Of a stretch of 6,302 bases of DNA, positions 1 through 5,009 are shown one piece after another (position 1 is the first letter of the stretch; every line of letters starts with the position of its first letter). Origin of the DNA: UBA1724 sp963632245 (GTDB lineage Bacteria; Verrucomicrobiota; Lentisphaeria; Oligosphaerales; Oligosphaeraceae); the NCBI GenBank assembly GCA_963632245.1, contig CAVGTF010000123.1, positions 1-6,302 on the forward strand, given 5' to 3'. The notes beneath the pieces were generated by a model that saw only the letters and a list, made by a program, of their open reading frames with translations, searched no databases and was not told the DNA's origin. A program made the translations under genes and the position numbers.

Positions 1-3
1 GTA

Positions 4-166
4 CTAGTTCAGCGCCTGCGGCACCTTATTAGCTAGCCACTAGCCACTAACCTGCTAAGTGCTAGTTCAGCGCCTGCGGCACCTTATTAGCTAGCCACTA
101 GCCACTAACCTGCTAAGTGCTAGTTCAGCGCCTGCGGCACCTTATTAGCTAGCCACTAGCCACTAA
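4..166. repeat. 58-bp CTAG-rich tandem repeat, 2.8 copies
   Basis: Copies begin at 4, 62 and 120 with an exact period of 58. The first two are complete and identical by eye; the third stops after 47 bases (166), where the sequence diverges. Each unit combines a GC-rich core (AGCGCCTGCGGCACCTT) with an AT-richer half made of near-heptamer words (CTAGCCA, CTAGCCA, CTAACC). CTAG is unusually dense, with about a dozen occurrences between 1 and 210. No open frame of interest covers it. The array may begin left of the window, since only three bases precede the first copy. A diverged copy of the same unit lies at 4484-4535, so this is a member of a dispersed intergenic repeat family. Confidence 0.95.
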
Positions 167-180
167 TTGCTAGCTACTTA

Positions 181-221
181 CAGCTTGAAAGCCTAGCGCG
201 CGGCGCTAGTCTTTCAAGCTG
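181..221 (-). terminator. Strong hairpin overlapping the 3' end of the small lipoprotein gene
   Basis: CAGCTTGAAAG (181-191) pairs perfectly with CTTTCAAGCTG (211-221). After one C/T mismatch, CTAGCGC (193-199) pairs with GCGCTAG (203-209) around a 3-nt GCG loop, giving 18 bp in total. The stop codon of the minus-strand gene (206-208) sits inside the inner stem. No clear T-run follows on either strand, so it is either a non-canonical terminator or an mRNA 3'-end stabiliser. The structure is certain; the function is inferred from its position. Confidence 0.6.
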
Positions 222-721
222 TTTTCATTGAACTGCTTTTTGACTTCCTTGAAGGTGCGGCAGATGCTGGGCTGGTCCAGGATGTCCTCCATGGTGCGGG
301 CATTGTACTCCCAGTTGTCGCTGTCCACGGTCATGACGCGGAAGTTCTCGCGGGCCATTTCGGCGTATTCGGCGGGCACGCAGTTCTGGTCGCCCAGGAT
401 GACGACGGTGCGGGGATTGAGGTACTGGATGAGGTCCTGGAAGCGGCTGACGCTGACGGTCTCCACATCGTGGCGGGGCGCGGTGATGAAGTAGAACTGG
501 GAGGCCTTTTCGCCGGCGGGAGCGGGGGTGAAGAGGAAGATGGGCTGCTTGGTGCGCTCCTGGCAGATCTCGGCCAGGATGCGGGGCTCCATGTAGTTTC
601 CGGTGATGATGAGCGTCTTGACGCGTGCGCGGGAGGTCTTGCGGAAGAGGGCGCAGGAGGTCCCCATGAGGAGGAGGCACAGGAGGGAGGGCAGAGCCAA
701 GTGGGAAAGGAGTTTCTTCAT
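206..721 (-). CDS. Small putative lipoprotein of unknown function
   Basis: 171 aa, starting at the ATG at 719-721. A longer in-frame start at 817 would add 32 residues ahead of a normal signal peptide, so it was not used. Residues 1-22 form a typical export signal: MKK, then a leucine-rich stretch. Cys23 in LMGTSC is a plausible but imperfect lipobox, so the product is probably a membrane-anchored lipoprotein in the envelope. The mature part alternates predicted strands and helices: a hydrophobic strand (VKTLIITG, 34-41), IFLF (61-64), and TVVILGD (105-111) followed by a helix. This resembles a small alpha/beta Rossmann-like fold. I see no catalytic motif and do not recognise the family. There is no Shine-Dalgarno sequence; the leader directly before ATG reads ACCTCCTCTG. 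The gene is divergent from the formyltransferase gene, and a strong hairpin covers its stop codon. Confidence 0.75.
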   Translation of the reverse strand: MKKLLSHLALPSLLCLLLMGTSCALFRKTSRARVKTLIITGNYMEPRILAEICQERTKQPIFLFTPAPAGEKASQFYFITAPRHDVETVSVSRFQDLIQYLNPRTVVILGDQNCVPAEYAEMARENFRVMTVDSDNWEYNARTMEDILDQPSICRTFKEVKKQFNENSLKD

Positions 722-773
722 CAGAGGAGGTCCGTTTTTTCGTTCCAAGGATTCAAGAGGCAAAACAGAATGT

Positions 774-781
774 TGTATACT
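774..781. promoter_or_regulatory. Weak candidate -10 element in the divergent intergenic region
   Basis: TATACT at 776-781 matches a sigma70-type -10 on the plus strand, and the palindromic GTATAC core also gives TATACA (779-774) on the minus strand. It lies between two divergent genes and could serve either. The -35 match is poor on both sides: on the plus strand TTCAAG lies 18 bp upstream. The call is tentative. The rest of 722-920 holds no recognisable operator; 870-920 is pyrimidine-rich. Confidence 0.22.
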
Positions 782-920
782 ATGGTCGCAAACAGAAAAG
801 TTGCTCGTGCCTACCACGATTTTTTTGGGTTCGCACTCCCGCGAATGCCCGCAAGAGGGATCGTACCACAGCCACGATTCCCCTCCCCATCAAGCCCTTT
901 CTTACCCCAGGACCACTCCT

Positions 921-1835
921 ATGACGGAACTCAAGCCACTGCTCCCCAAGACATCCCAGAAGTCGGCGCGATGCGCCATCTTCCTCTCCGGAAGCGGTAG
1001 CAACGCCGAGGAGATCCTCCGACGGCTCCAGAAGGACCAGACGGATGGCAAGACGCCCTTCCAGGTGCTCTGTCTGGTCACCGACGCCCCCGAGACCAGT
1101 CGCGCCCGGGAGCTGGGACAGCTCTTCGGTCTCCCTGTGGTGGAAGAGGATATCCGGGCTTTCTACCACGCCCGCGGTGAGGCCCGCGTCTCCCTCATGA
1201 CCGAGGCGGGACGACAGATCCGCGAGGAGTGGACCCAGCGGCTCCGGGAGCGCCTGGCGCCCATGGAGCTCTCTTTTGGAGTCTTCGCCGGATTCGTCCC
1301 CCTTACCAATCTTACCGCCGATCTGCCCTGCCTCAATGTCCATCCCGGCGATCTTACCTACCTCAAGGACAGACAGCGGCACCTGGTGGGACTCCACCAG
1401 ATTCCCGTGGAACGGGCGATCCTGGAGGGACTGGATTGGCTGCGCTCCAGCGTGATTCTGGCGACGCCGGTCACCGGAAAGGGCGAGGACATGGATGGCG
1501 GACCCCTCCTGGGAATCTCTCCCGCCATGCCCATGGAGGTCTCCGAGGAGCAGCTGGAGTCCTTCCGGAAAATCGCCGCCGCTCGTCCCGCAAAACGGCC
1601 CGTCGGCGGTTTCCATGACGCCCTGGAGGAGTTCGCCTGCCAGAAGCAAAATGAACTCAAGACCGCCGGAGATCTGGTGGTCTTCTATCCCACGATCTGC
1701 GATTTCGCCGCCGACCGATACTACGTCGACGACGCCGGAAAGCTCTTCTTCCGGCACGCCCCTAATCACTTCCTCCCCATCGAGACCGTGGAGCAGGGAA
1801 AGGACGGCGCCCGCGAACTGCTCTTCGCACACTAA
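921..1835 (+). CDS. Formyltransferase-fold protein related to PurN (GAR transformylase)
   Basis: 304 aa. Residues about 17-205 match the formyl-transferase N domain, which transfers a formyl group from 10-formyltetrahydrofolate. The N-terminal SGSGSN (23-28) corresponds to the phosphate-binding loop of PurN. FAGFVPLTN (122-130) precedes LNVHPGDL (138-145), whose Asn139 and His141 match the PurN catalytic Asn and His. Asp192 in DMDGGPLLG matches the catalytic Asp. All three catalytic residues are therefore present and the enzyme is probably active. PurN is usually about 190-220 aa. The extra length here is an insertion between strands (about 75-110) and a C-terminal region of roughly 100 residues (205-304) that I do not recognise. 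The product may be the purine-pathway GAR transformylase or a related formyltransferase with another acceptor. The ATG at 921 is chosen because the domain starts shortly after it; the open frame runs upstream to 603 but overlaps the divergent gene. There is no good Shine-Dalgarno; the leader is GACCACTCCT. Confidence 0.85.
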   Translation: MTELKPLLPKTSQKSARCAIFLSGSGSNAEEILRRLQKDQTDGKTPFQVLCLVTDAPETSRARELGQLFGLPVVEEDIRAFYHARGEARVSLMTEAGRQIREEWTQRLRERLAPMELSFGVFAGFVPLTNLTADLPCLNVHPGDLTYLKDRQRHLVGLHQIPVERAILEGLDWLRSSVILATPVTGKGEDMDGGPLLGISPAMPMEVSEEQLESFRKIAAARPAKRPVGGFHDALEEFACQKQNELKTAGDLVVFYPTICDFAADRYYVDDAGKLFFRHAPNHFLPIETVEQGKDGARELLFAH

Positions 1836-1865
1836 ATATCCGCGGAAGGAAAGGCGAGGGGGCAT

Positions 1866-1891
1866 GGGGCGGCTACCATTCACACCGCCCC
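1866..1891. terminator. Hairpin between convergent genes, possible bidirectional terminator
   Basis: GGGGCGG (1866-1872) pairs perfectly with CCGCCCC (1885-1891) around a 12-nt loop. It lies 30 bp after the stop of the formyltransferase gene and 14 bp after the stop of the HipA-like gene, where a shared terminator is expected. There is no proper T-run on either side, so termination activity is inferred from position and stem strength. Confidence 0.5.
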
Positions 1892-1905
1892 GGGATAAAA
1901 GAATA

Positions 1906-3045
1906 TCACTGTTCCTCAAGGAGCGCCGCGATCCGCTGCTGGATTGCGGTCTCGATTAGCGCCAGCCGTTCCGCGGGGAGGTTATATCTGCGGTGCTTTC
2001 GGAACCGGAAGCCCAGGAGCCCCCGGAGGGCGTTTTCCCGCTCGTGGGTCAGGGCCTTTCGCGCTTCGCTGACGAAGTCGTCGTAGACGCAGGGCATCTG
2101 TGTCTTGGCGTATTTCAGGAAGCTCTTTTGGTCTTTCAGGGCATCGGGACCCGCGAAGTTGAAGAGGCTATTCCCGTGGTCGAAGAGGGGCGCCGGCGCG
2201 ATAATCTGGTTGGTGCGACTGTCCACCAGGAATCCGAAATTCCCGTAATGCCGATCCGTATTGAAGATCAGGGCATCGAAGAGGATCATGTCGTCCAGGG
2301 CGCGGGTGAAGCGCCCGCCCAGTCCCTCGTAGTATTTCCGGACTGCCTGCATGCCGCCAGTGCGCAAAATCCTCCCCACGGGCATGAAGGAGCGCTCTTT
2401 GCTGGTGAAGAGCTCGCAGGTGGAGCAGAGGATGCCCTTCCAGCGGGAAAGACCATACGGCACGGCGTCCACGCCGAGGATCCCCGCAAGCTGGCTTGCG
2501 TAGAATTCGGAGTAGGGCTCGTAGCCCGCATTGGAGGCGCCCATCGTGCCGCCCTTGAAGAGGACAATCTTTCCGTCCAACCGGCGCCAGCACTTGGGCA
2601 ACATGCCGTTGGTGGTGAATTCGGGACTGGACGAGATCCCCGAGATGTCGCTGCTGCCATAGCCCGTGAAGGCGATCTGCCCTAGCACGCGGCTAAAGCG
2701 GTTGTCATAGAGGTTCACGGTATTGAAGACATCCCGGCTGCCTTCTTCTTTCACCCAATAGCAGTCATTCAGGCTCAATCCCTTGGAGACCCGGAGCAGA
2801 TCCAGTGGACGATTCGCGCTTAGCCCCAAAGCAGAAAGGAGAGTGTCTACGTATGCACGGTTCTTGGGAATGGACCGATGGCGAATCCAGGACTCCAAGC
2901 CCCGCGGAGTGATCTCCGCTAAATCCAGCGGCAAAAAGGCGCGATTCTCCTCATGCGTCGCCAGGACGCGGAGGGATGCCTCCGCGCCACCCTCCGCGGA
3001 AAATTCCACGAGGGGCTTGTCAAAATGCATGAGGGTGTAGTTCAT
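1906..3045 (-). CDS. HipA-like serine/threonine kinase, no HipB partner visible
   Basis: 379 aa. The C-terminal two thirds is a HipA-type kinase domain. The likely ATP-binding lysine is Lys164 (IVLFKGG), preceded by a TTNGMLPK loop (144-151). The catalytic loop is NTDRHYGNFGF (262-272) with Asp264 and Asn269. LFDHGNS (287-293) supplies the metal-binding Asp289. All key residues are present, so it should be catalytically competent. The first 100 residues differ from classic HipA but carry motifs I recognise from stand-alone HipA-domain proteins: RSIPKNR (57-63) and KGLSLNDCYWVKEEG (88-102). Classic HipA phosphorylates a tRNA synthetase and is held by the DNA-binding antitoxin HipB. No helix-turn-helix gene lies on either side, so either this is an orphan kinase or its regulator is elsewhere. 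The substrate is unknown. It starts 30 bp after the antiporter gene on the same strand and may share its transcript. It has no Shine-Dalgarno; the leader is CGACCTCTTCC. Confidence 0.88.
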   Translation of the reverse strand: MNYTLMHFDKPLVEFSAEGGAEASLRVLATHEENRAFLPLDLAEITPRGLESWIRHRSIPKNRAYVDTLLSALGLSANRPLDLLRVSKGLSLNDCYWVKEEGSRDVFNTVNLYDNRFSRVLGQIAFTGYGSSDISGISSSPEFTTNGMLPKCWRRLDGKIVLFKGGTMGASNAGYEPYSEFYASQLAGILGVDAVPYGLSRWKGILCSTCELFTSKERSFMPVGRILRTGGMQAVRKYYEGLGGRFTRALDDMILFDALIFNTDRHYGNFGFLVDSRTNQIIAPAPLFDHGNSLFNFAGPDALKDQKSFLKYAKTQMPCVYDDFVSEARKALTHERENALRGLLGFRFRKHRRYNLPAERLALIETAIQQRIAALLEEQ

Positions 3046-3075
3046 GGAAGAGGTCGTTGCGCGCTGGCAGAATGC

Positions 3076-4053
3076 TTACTGCATGCAGAGGAACGCCACA
3101 TATCCGGCGTAGCCGATCAGAAGCACGGCGCCCTCCCAGCGGCGGATGGTCCGTCCGGTATAGGACATGACCATGAGGACCGCGGCAAAGGCGACCATGG
3201 CGATCAAATCAACGATTTGGATGCCGGCGGCCTGGAAGGGGCTGATGAGGGGCGCGATGCCCAAGATGCAGAGAATATTGAAGATGTTGGAGCCAACCAC
3301 ATTGCCCACCGCAATGTCGTCCTCGCCACGAATGGCCGCAACCGCAGAGGTGGCCAGCTCAGGAAGACTGGTCCCCACCGCCACGATGGTCAGGCCAATC
3401 ACCGCATCCGAGACGTGACAGAGCTTCGCCACCACAATGGCGCCATTCACAAAGAGCTTCGCGCCCAGCACCAATCCCGCCAGGCCAATGACCACCAGCA
3501 GGACCGCTCCCCAGAGCGGCATCACACGCTTGGACGAGGGCAGCTCGTCATTCGCGGGGCAGGGCGGTTCCGCAGGGACCCCGGAGACACTGCGCTCCCT
3601 CAGGGCGTCATGCAACTGCTTCCACAGATAGGCCGCGAAGCCCAGGAGCAGCACGCCTGCCTGCCAGCGGGTCATACCCTGGCTCATCAGCACAAAGGCG
3701 GACAGCACCACGGAGGTGACAATCATCACCGGGGTGTCGAAGAAGAGCATCCCGCGATTGACCTTCATGGGGGTGATCACCGCGGCCATCCCTAGAATCA
3801 ACCCGATGTTGCAGATGTTGGAGCCAACCACATTGCCTAGGCTGATGTCCCCCGAGCCCCCAATCGCCGACTGGATGCTCACAACCAATTCCGGCGCACT
3901 GGTCGCCGAACTCACCAGCGTGAGACCAATGATCACCGACGGAATCCGCAACGCCTCCGCGATCCGCACCCCGCCCTTTACCAGCAGATCCGCCCCATAA
4001 CACAAAAACGCCAGACCAATAATACCTAAAAGAATGGAAACTACGGAAGACAT
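3076..4053 (-). CDS. Calcium/sodium antiporter, CaCA family (YrbG-like)
   Basis: 325 aa integral membrane protein of the size typical for bacterial YrbG-like exchangers. These swap Na+ or H+ for Ca2+ or another cation across the inner membrane. Two alpha-repeats are clear. The first (43-88) contains SSATSAPEL with Glu55, then GNVVGSN (73-79). The second (220-265) contains AVGTSLPEL with Glu232, then GNVVGSN (250-256). The two acidic residues and the GNVVGSN motifs form the ion-binding sites in this family. About ten hydrophobic segments are split by a hydrophilic loop at roughly 148-178, separating the two inverted halves. The first repeat has SAT where the second has the usual GT, a mild departure from consensus. 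The start is the ATG at 4051-4053, with leader TACTCCCTTCC and no Shine-Dalgarno. The gene is probably first of a two-gene unit with the HipA-like gene. Ion specificity cannot be read from the sequence. Confidence 0.93.
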   Translation of the reverse strand: MSSVVSILLGIIGLAFLCYGADLLVKGGVRIAEALRIPSVIIGLTLVSSATSAPELVVSIQSAIGGSGDISLGNVVGSNICNIGLILGMAAVITPMKVNRGMLFFDTPVMIVTSVVLSAFVLMSQGMTRWQAGVLLLGFAAYLWKQLHDALRERSVSGVPAEPPCPANDELPSSKRVMPLWGAVLLVVIGLAGLVLGAKLFVNGAIVVAKLCHVSDAVIGLTIVAVGTSLPELATSAVAAIRGEDDIAVGNVVGSNIFNILCILGIAPLISPFQAAGIQIVDLIAMVAFAAVLMVMSYTGRTIRRWEGAVLLIGYAGYVAFLCMQ

Positions 4054-4162
4054 GGAAGGGAGTAAAAACGGAATGTGAGGTGATGCTGGAAGGATTCCGT
4101 CGGAGGCGGAAAAAACTCGGCTGGGGTACGGGGGGGCGGCAGATGTCGCAAGGTCTTGCGGC

Positions 4163-4183
4163 GCAAGTAGCTAGTAGTTAGTG
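4163..4183 (-). repeat. Inverted copy of the left-hand repeat edge
   Basis: Read on the minus strand, these 21 bases match 161-181 on the plus strand at 18 positions, sharing CACTAA and CTAGCTACTT. The match covers the point where the 58-bp array ends near 166-181, so this is probably a diverged member of the same repeat family in opposite orientation. Confidence 0.6.
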
Positions 4184-4233
4184 GTTGGCCGTTGGTTATA
4201 CGGTCGCTGCGCGGCTCTTCCGCGGCATTTCGG

Positions 4234-4284
4234 CGGCGGCACCAGTACCGCGGCTTCTCGCCGCGGAAGAGCGCCGCAGGCACC
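4234..4284 (+). repeat. 51-bp GC-rich element, copy 1
   Basis: It matches 4448-4498 at 47 of 51 positions with no gaps. It contains a 7-bp hairpin: CCGCGGC (4248-4254) with GCCGCGG (4260-4266) around a 5-nt loop. The upstream stretch GCTCTTCCGCGGC (4214-4226) is a perfect 13-bp inverted match to 4260-4272, so two alternative folds compete for the same arm. Confidence 0.85.
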
Positions 4285-4342
4285 GCTTTAACCTTCTACC
4301 TACTAGCTTCTCCCTTCTACCTAGGCTAGGCAGGGGGTACGG

Positions 4343-4356
4343 GGGGCGCAAGCCCC
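4343..4356 (+). other. Short hairpin with GCAA tetraloop
   Basis: GGGGC (4343-4347) pairs with GCCCC (4352-4356) around GCAA, a GNRA-type tetraloop, just after the second copy of the GGGGTACGGGGGG word. If transcribed it would fold stably. No function is assignable. Confidence 0.5.
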
Positions 4357-4447
4357 GACCTCCTTTGGTTGGATCCCGGCTAGGAAAAAGCGCTCCGGTG
4401 CCAGCACTGTCAGCGAAGGCGGGCACCTTTAGTACCGTCGCTTCAAG

Positions 4448-4498
4448 CGGCGGCACCAGTACCGCGGCTTCGCGCCGCGGAAGAGCGCCTGCGGCACC
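4448..4498 (+). repeat. 51-bp GC-rich element, copy 2
   Basis: This is the partner of 4234-4284, with 4 mismatches. It has the same 7-bp stem: CCGCGGC (4462-4468) with GCCGCGG (4474-4480). A related module lies immediately to its left: GGCACC (4422), AGTACC (4431) and a small hairpin (4437-4451). In this copy the same series reads GGCACC (4452), AGTACC (4458) and a hairpin (4464-4478). The element runs directly into the diverged 58-bp unit at 4484. Confidence 0.85.
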
Positions 4499-4535
4499 TT
4501 GCAAACTAATCACTAACCACTAATGGCTAAGTGCT
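4484..4535 (+). repeat. Diverged single copy of the 58-bp repeat unit
   Basis: The first 17 bases (4484-4500) are identical to 11-27 in the left array. The rest aligns with one short gap, sharing CACTAA, CCACTAA and GCTAAGTGCT. It has the same orientation as the left array, so the same repeat family flanks the four-gene block on both sides. Confidence 0.85.
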
Positions 4536-4536
4536 T

Positions 4537-4576
4537 ACGGCACATTCGTGTGCCGTGGCGCGGTTAGATTCGCGCC
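4537..4576. other. Two back-to-back hairpins, first with TTCG loop
   Basis: ACGGCACA (4537-4544) and TGTGCCGT (4549-4556) form a perfect 8-bp stem closed by TTCG. Next to it with no spacer, GGCGCG (4557-4562) pairs with CGCGCC (4571-4576) around an 8-nt loop. In RNA this would be very stable and could terminate or punctuate transcripts. No T-run follows. It abuts the right end of a 58-bp-type repeat and may be part of that repeat family. Confidence 0.7.
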
Positions 4577-4757
4577 AACTTGAAGCTACGACAGTAAATG
4601 TAAAACCGCACGACGGAATTATCTGCGTTCGCCCGAACACGCCCAAAATGGCGCAGAACAGAAAAATCCTCAAAAATCAGGGTCTACGTGAGAATTTGTG
4701 GAATAGGCTTCGCATCGTCGAGGCCTTGCCTCTCCGTTGCGCGGCCCGCATTAAGAT

Positions 4758-4869
4758 GGTCCGCCTTTGCCTGCCTCCAACCGGCTTTCACGGCATAAAA
4801 CGCGCCAGCGGGCAAGCCCCCTGGCGCATTTATTCCATGACCGGCATGGATGCAGTCTGCAGGCGGACC
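4758..4869. repeat. 112-bp imperfect inverted repeat with terminator-like apex
   Basis: Outer arms GGTCCGCC (4758-4765) and GGCGGACC (4862-4869) match perfectly. Further inward, TGC, TCCA and CCGG (4772-4784) pair with CCGG, TGGA and GCA (4841-4854), then ATAAA (4795-4799) with TTTAT (4829-4833). The apex GCGCCAG (4802-4808) pairs with CTGGCGC (4821-4827), with a GGG/CCC inner stem. By eye about 36 bp pair in all. The apex, with A-rich left and T-rich right flanks, resembles a bidirectional intrinsic terminator. The whole could be a MITE-like element, a remnant, or a structured RNA. Confidence 0.8.
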
Positions 4870-4928
4870 TAAAAAGCGCGCGCCGCGCCCGGAGAGGGGC
4901 AGCCTCGGTTAGGCAGCGAAGCAAAAAA

Positions 4929-5009
4929 AAGCGCATGTGGTAGCTTAACTCAAACACGAATTGAATAAGCTACATATCCCCTTAGTCAGGAGAGAAAACA
5001 CATGCGCTT
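4929..5009 (+). promoter_or_regulatory. Leader inverted repeat that pairs the transposase start codon
   Basis: AAGCGCATGTG (4929-4939) is a perfect 11-bp reverse complement of CACATGCGCTT (4999-5009), which contains the transposase ATG (5002-5004). Directly inside, GTAGCTTA (4940-4947) pairs with TAAGCTAC (4966-4973), so the two stems could stack. The Shine-Dalgarno (4988-4994) stays in an unpaired 25-nt stretch. A transcript entering from upstream would hide the start codon; one starting after 4939 would not. I found no convincing promoter inside it. Confidence 0.65.
4988..4994 (+). promoter_or_regulatory. Strong ribosome binding site of the transposase
   Basis: AGGAGAG ends 7 bases before the ATG at 5002, a near-ideal Shine-Dalgarno. 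It fixes the transposase start and contrasts with the four host genes, none of which has one. Confidence 0.85.

Larger units (their letters stand above)
4054..5001. other. 948-bp gene-free region made of repeats and hairpins
   Basis: I see no convincing coding sequence here on either strand; open frames through it run across hairpins and have low-complexity Arg/Pro/Ala-rich translations. From left to right it contains: leader DNA of the antiporter gene (no clear promoter); a G-rich word GGGGTACGGGGGG at 4123 that recurs at 4334; small hairpins at 4147-4160 and 4343-4356; an inverted copy of the left-hand repeat end (4163-4183); two copies of a 51-bp GC element; a direct diverged copy of the 58-bp unit; twin hairpins at 4537-4576; an unremarkable stretch at 4577-4757, apart from a 5-bp hairpin at 4720-4732; a 112-bp inverted repeat; and the insertion sequence leader. 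Confidence 0.8.

Noticed and set aside
4..166. CRISPR array
   Set aside because: The period is regular, but the whole 58-bp unit is repeated with no unique spacers, and no cas gene is present.
780..1919. Long 379-codon open frame on the minus strand
   Set aside because: It lies antisense to the formyltransferase gene, whose conserved catalytic motifs make the plus strand the coding one. Its translation shows no recognisable domain and is a by-product of high GC.
4196..4513. 105-codon minus-strand frame rich in Arg, Pro and Ala
   Set aside because: It is entirely made of the GC-rich repeats, including both 51-bp copies; its composition reflects the repeats, with no domain or start signal.
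4531..4872. 113-codon open frame on the plus strand
   Set aside because: It would begin with a non-ATG codon within the repeat copy, run through the twin hairpins and the 112-bp palindrome, and has no ribosome site or recognisable motif.
4758..4949. Integron attC site
   Set aside because: GTTAGGC (4914-4920) and GCTTAAC (4943-4949) fit the core-site patterns singly, but their order and spacing are wrong and they do not bracket the palindrome. No integrase gene is present.
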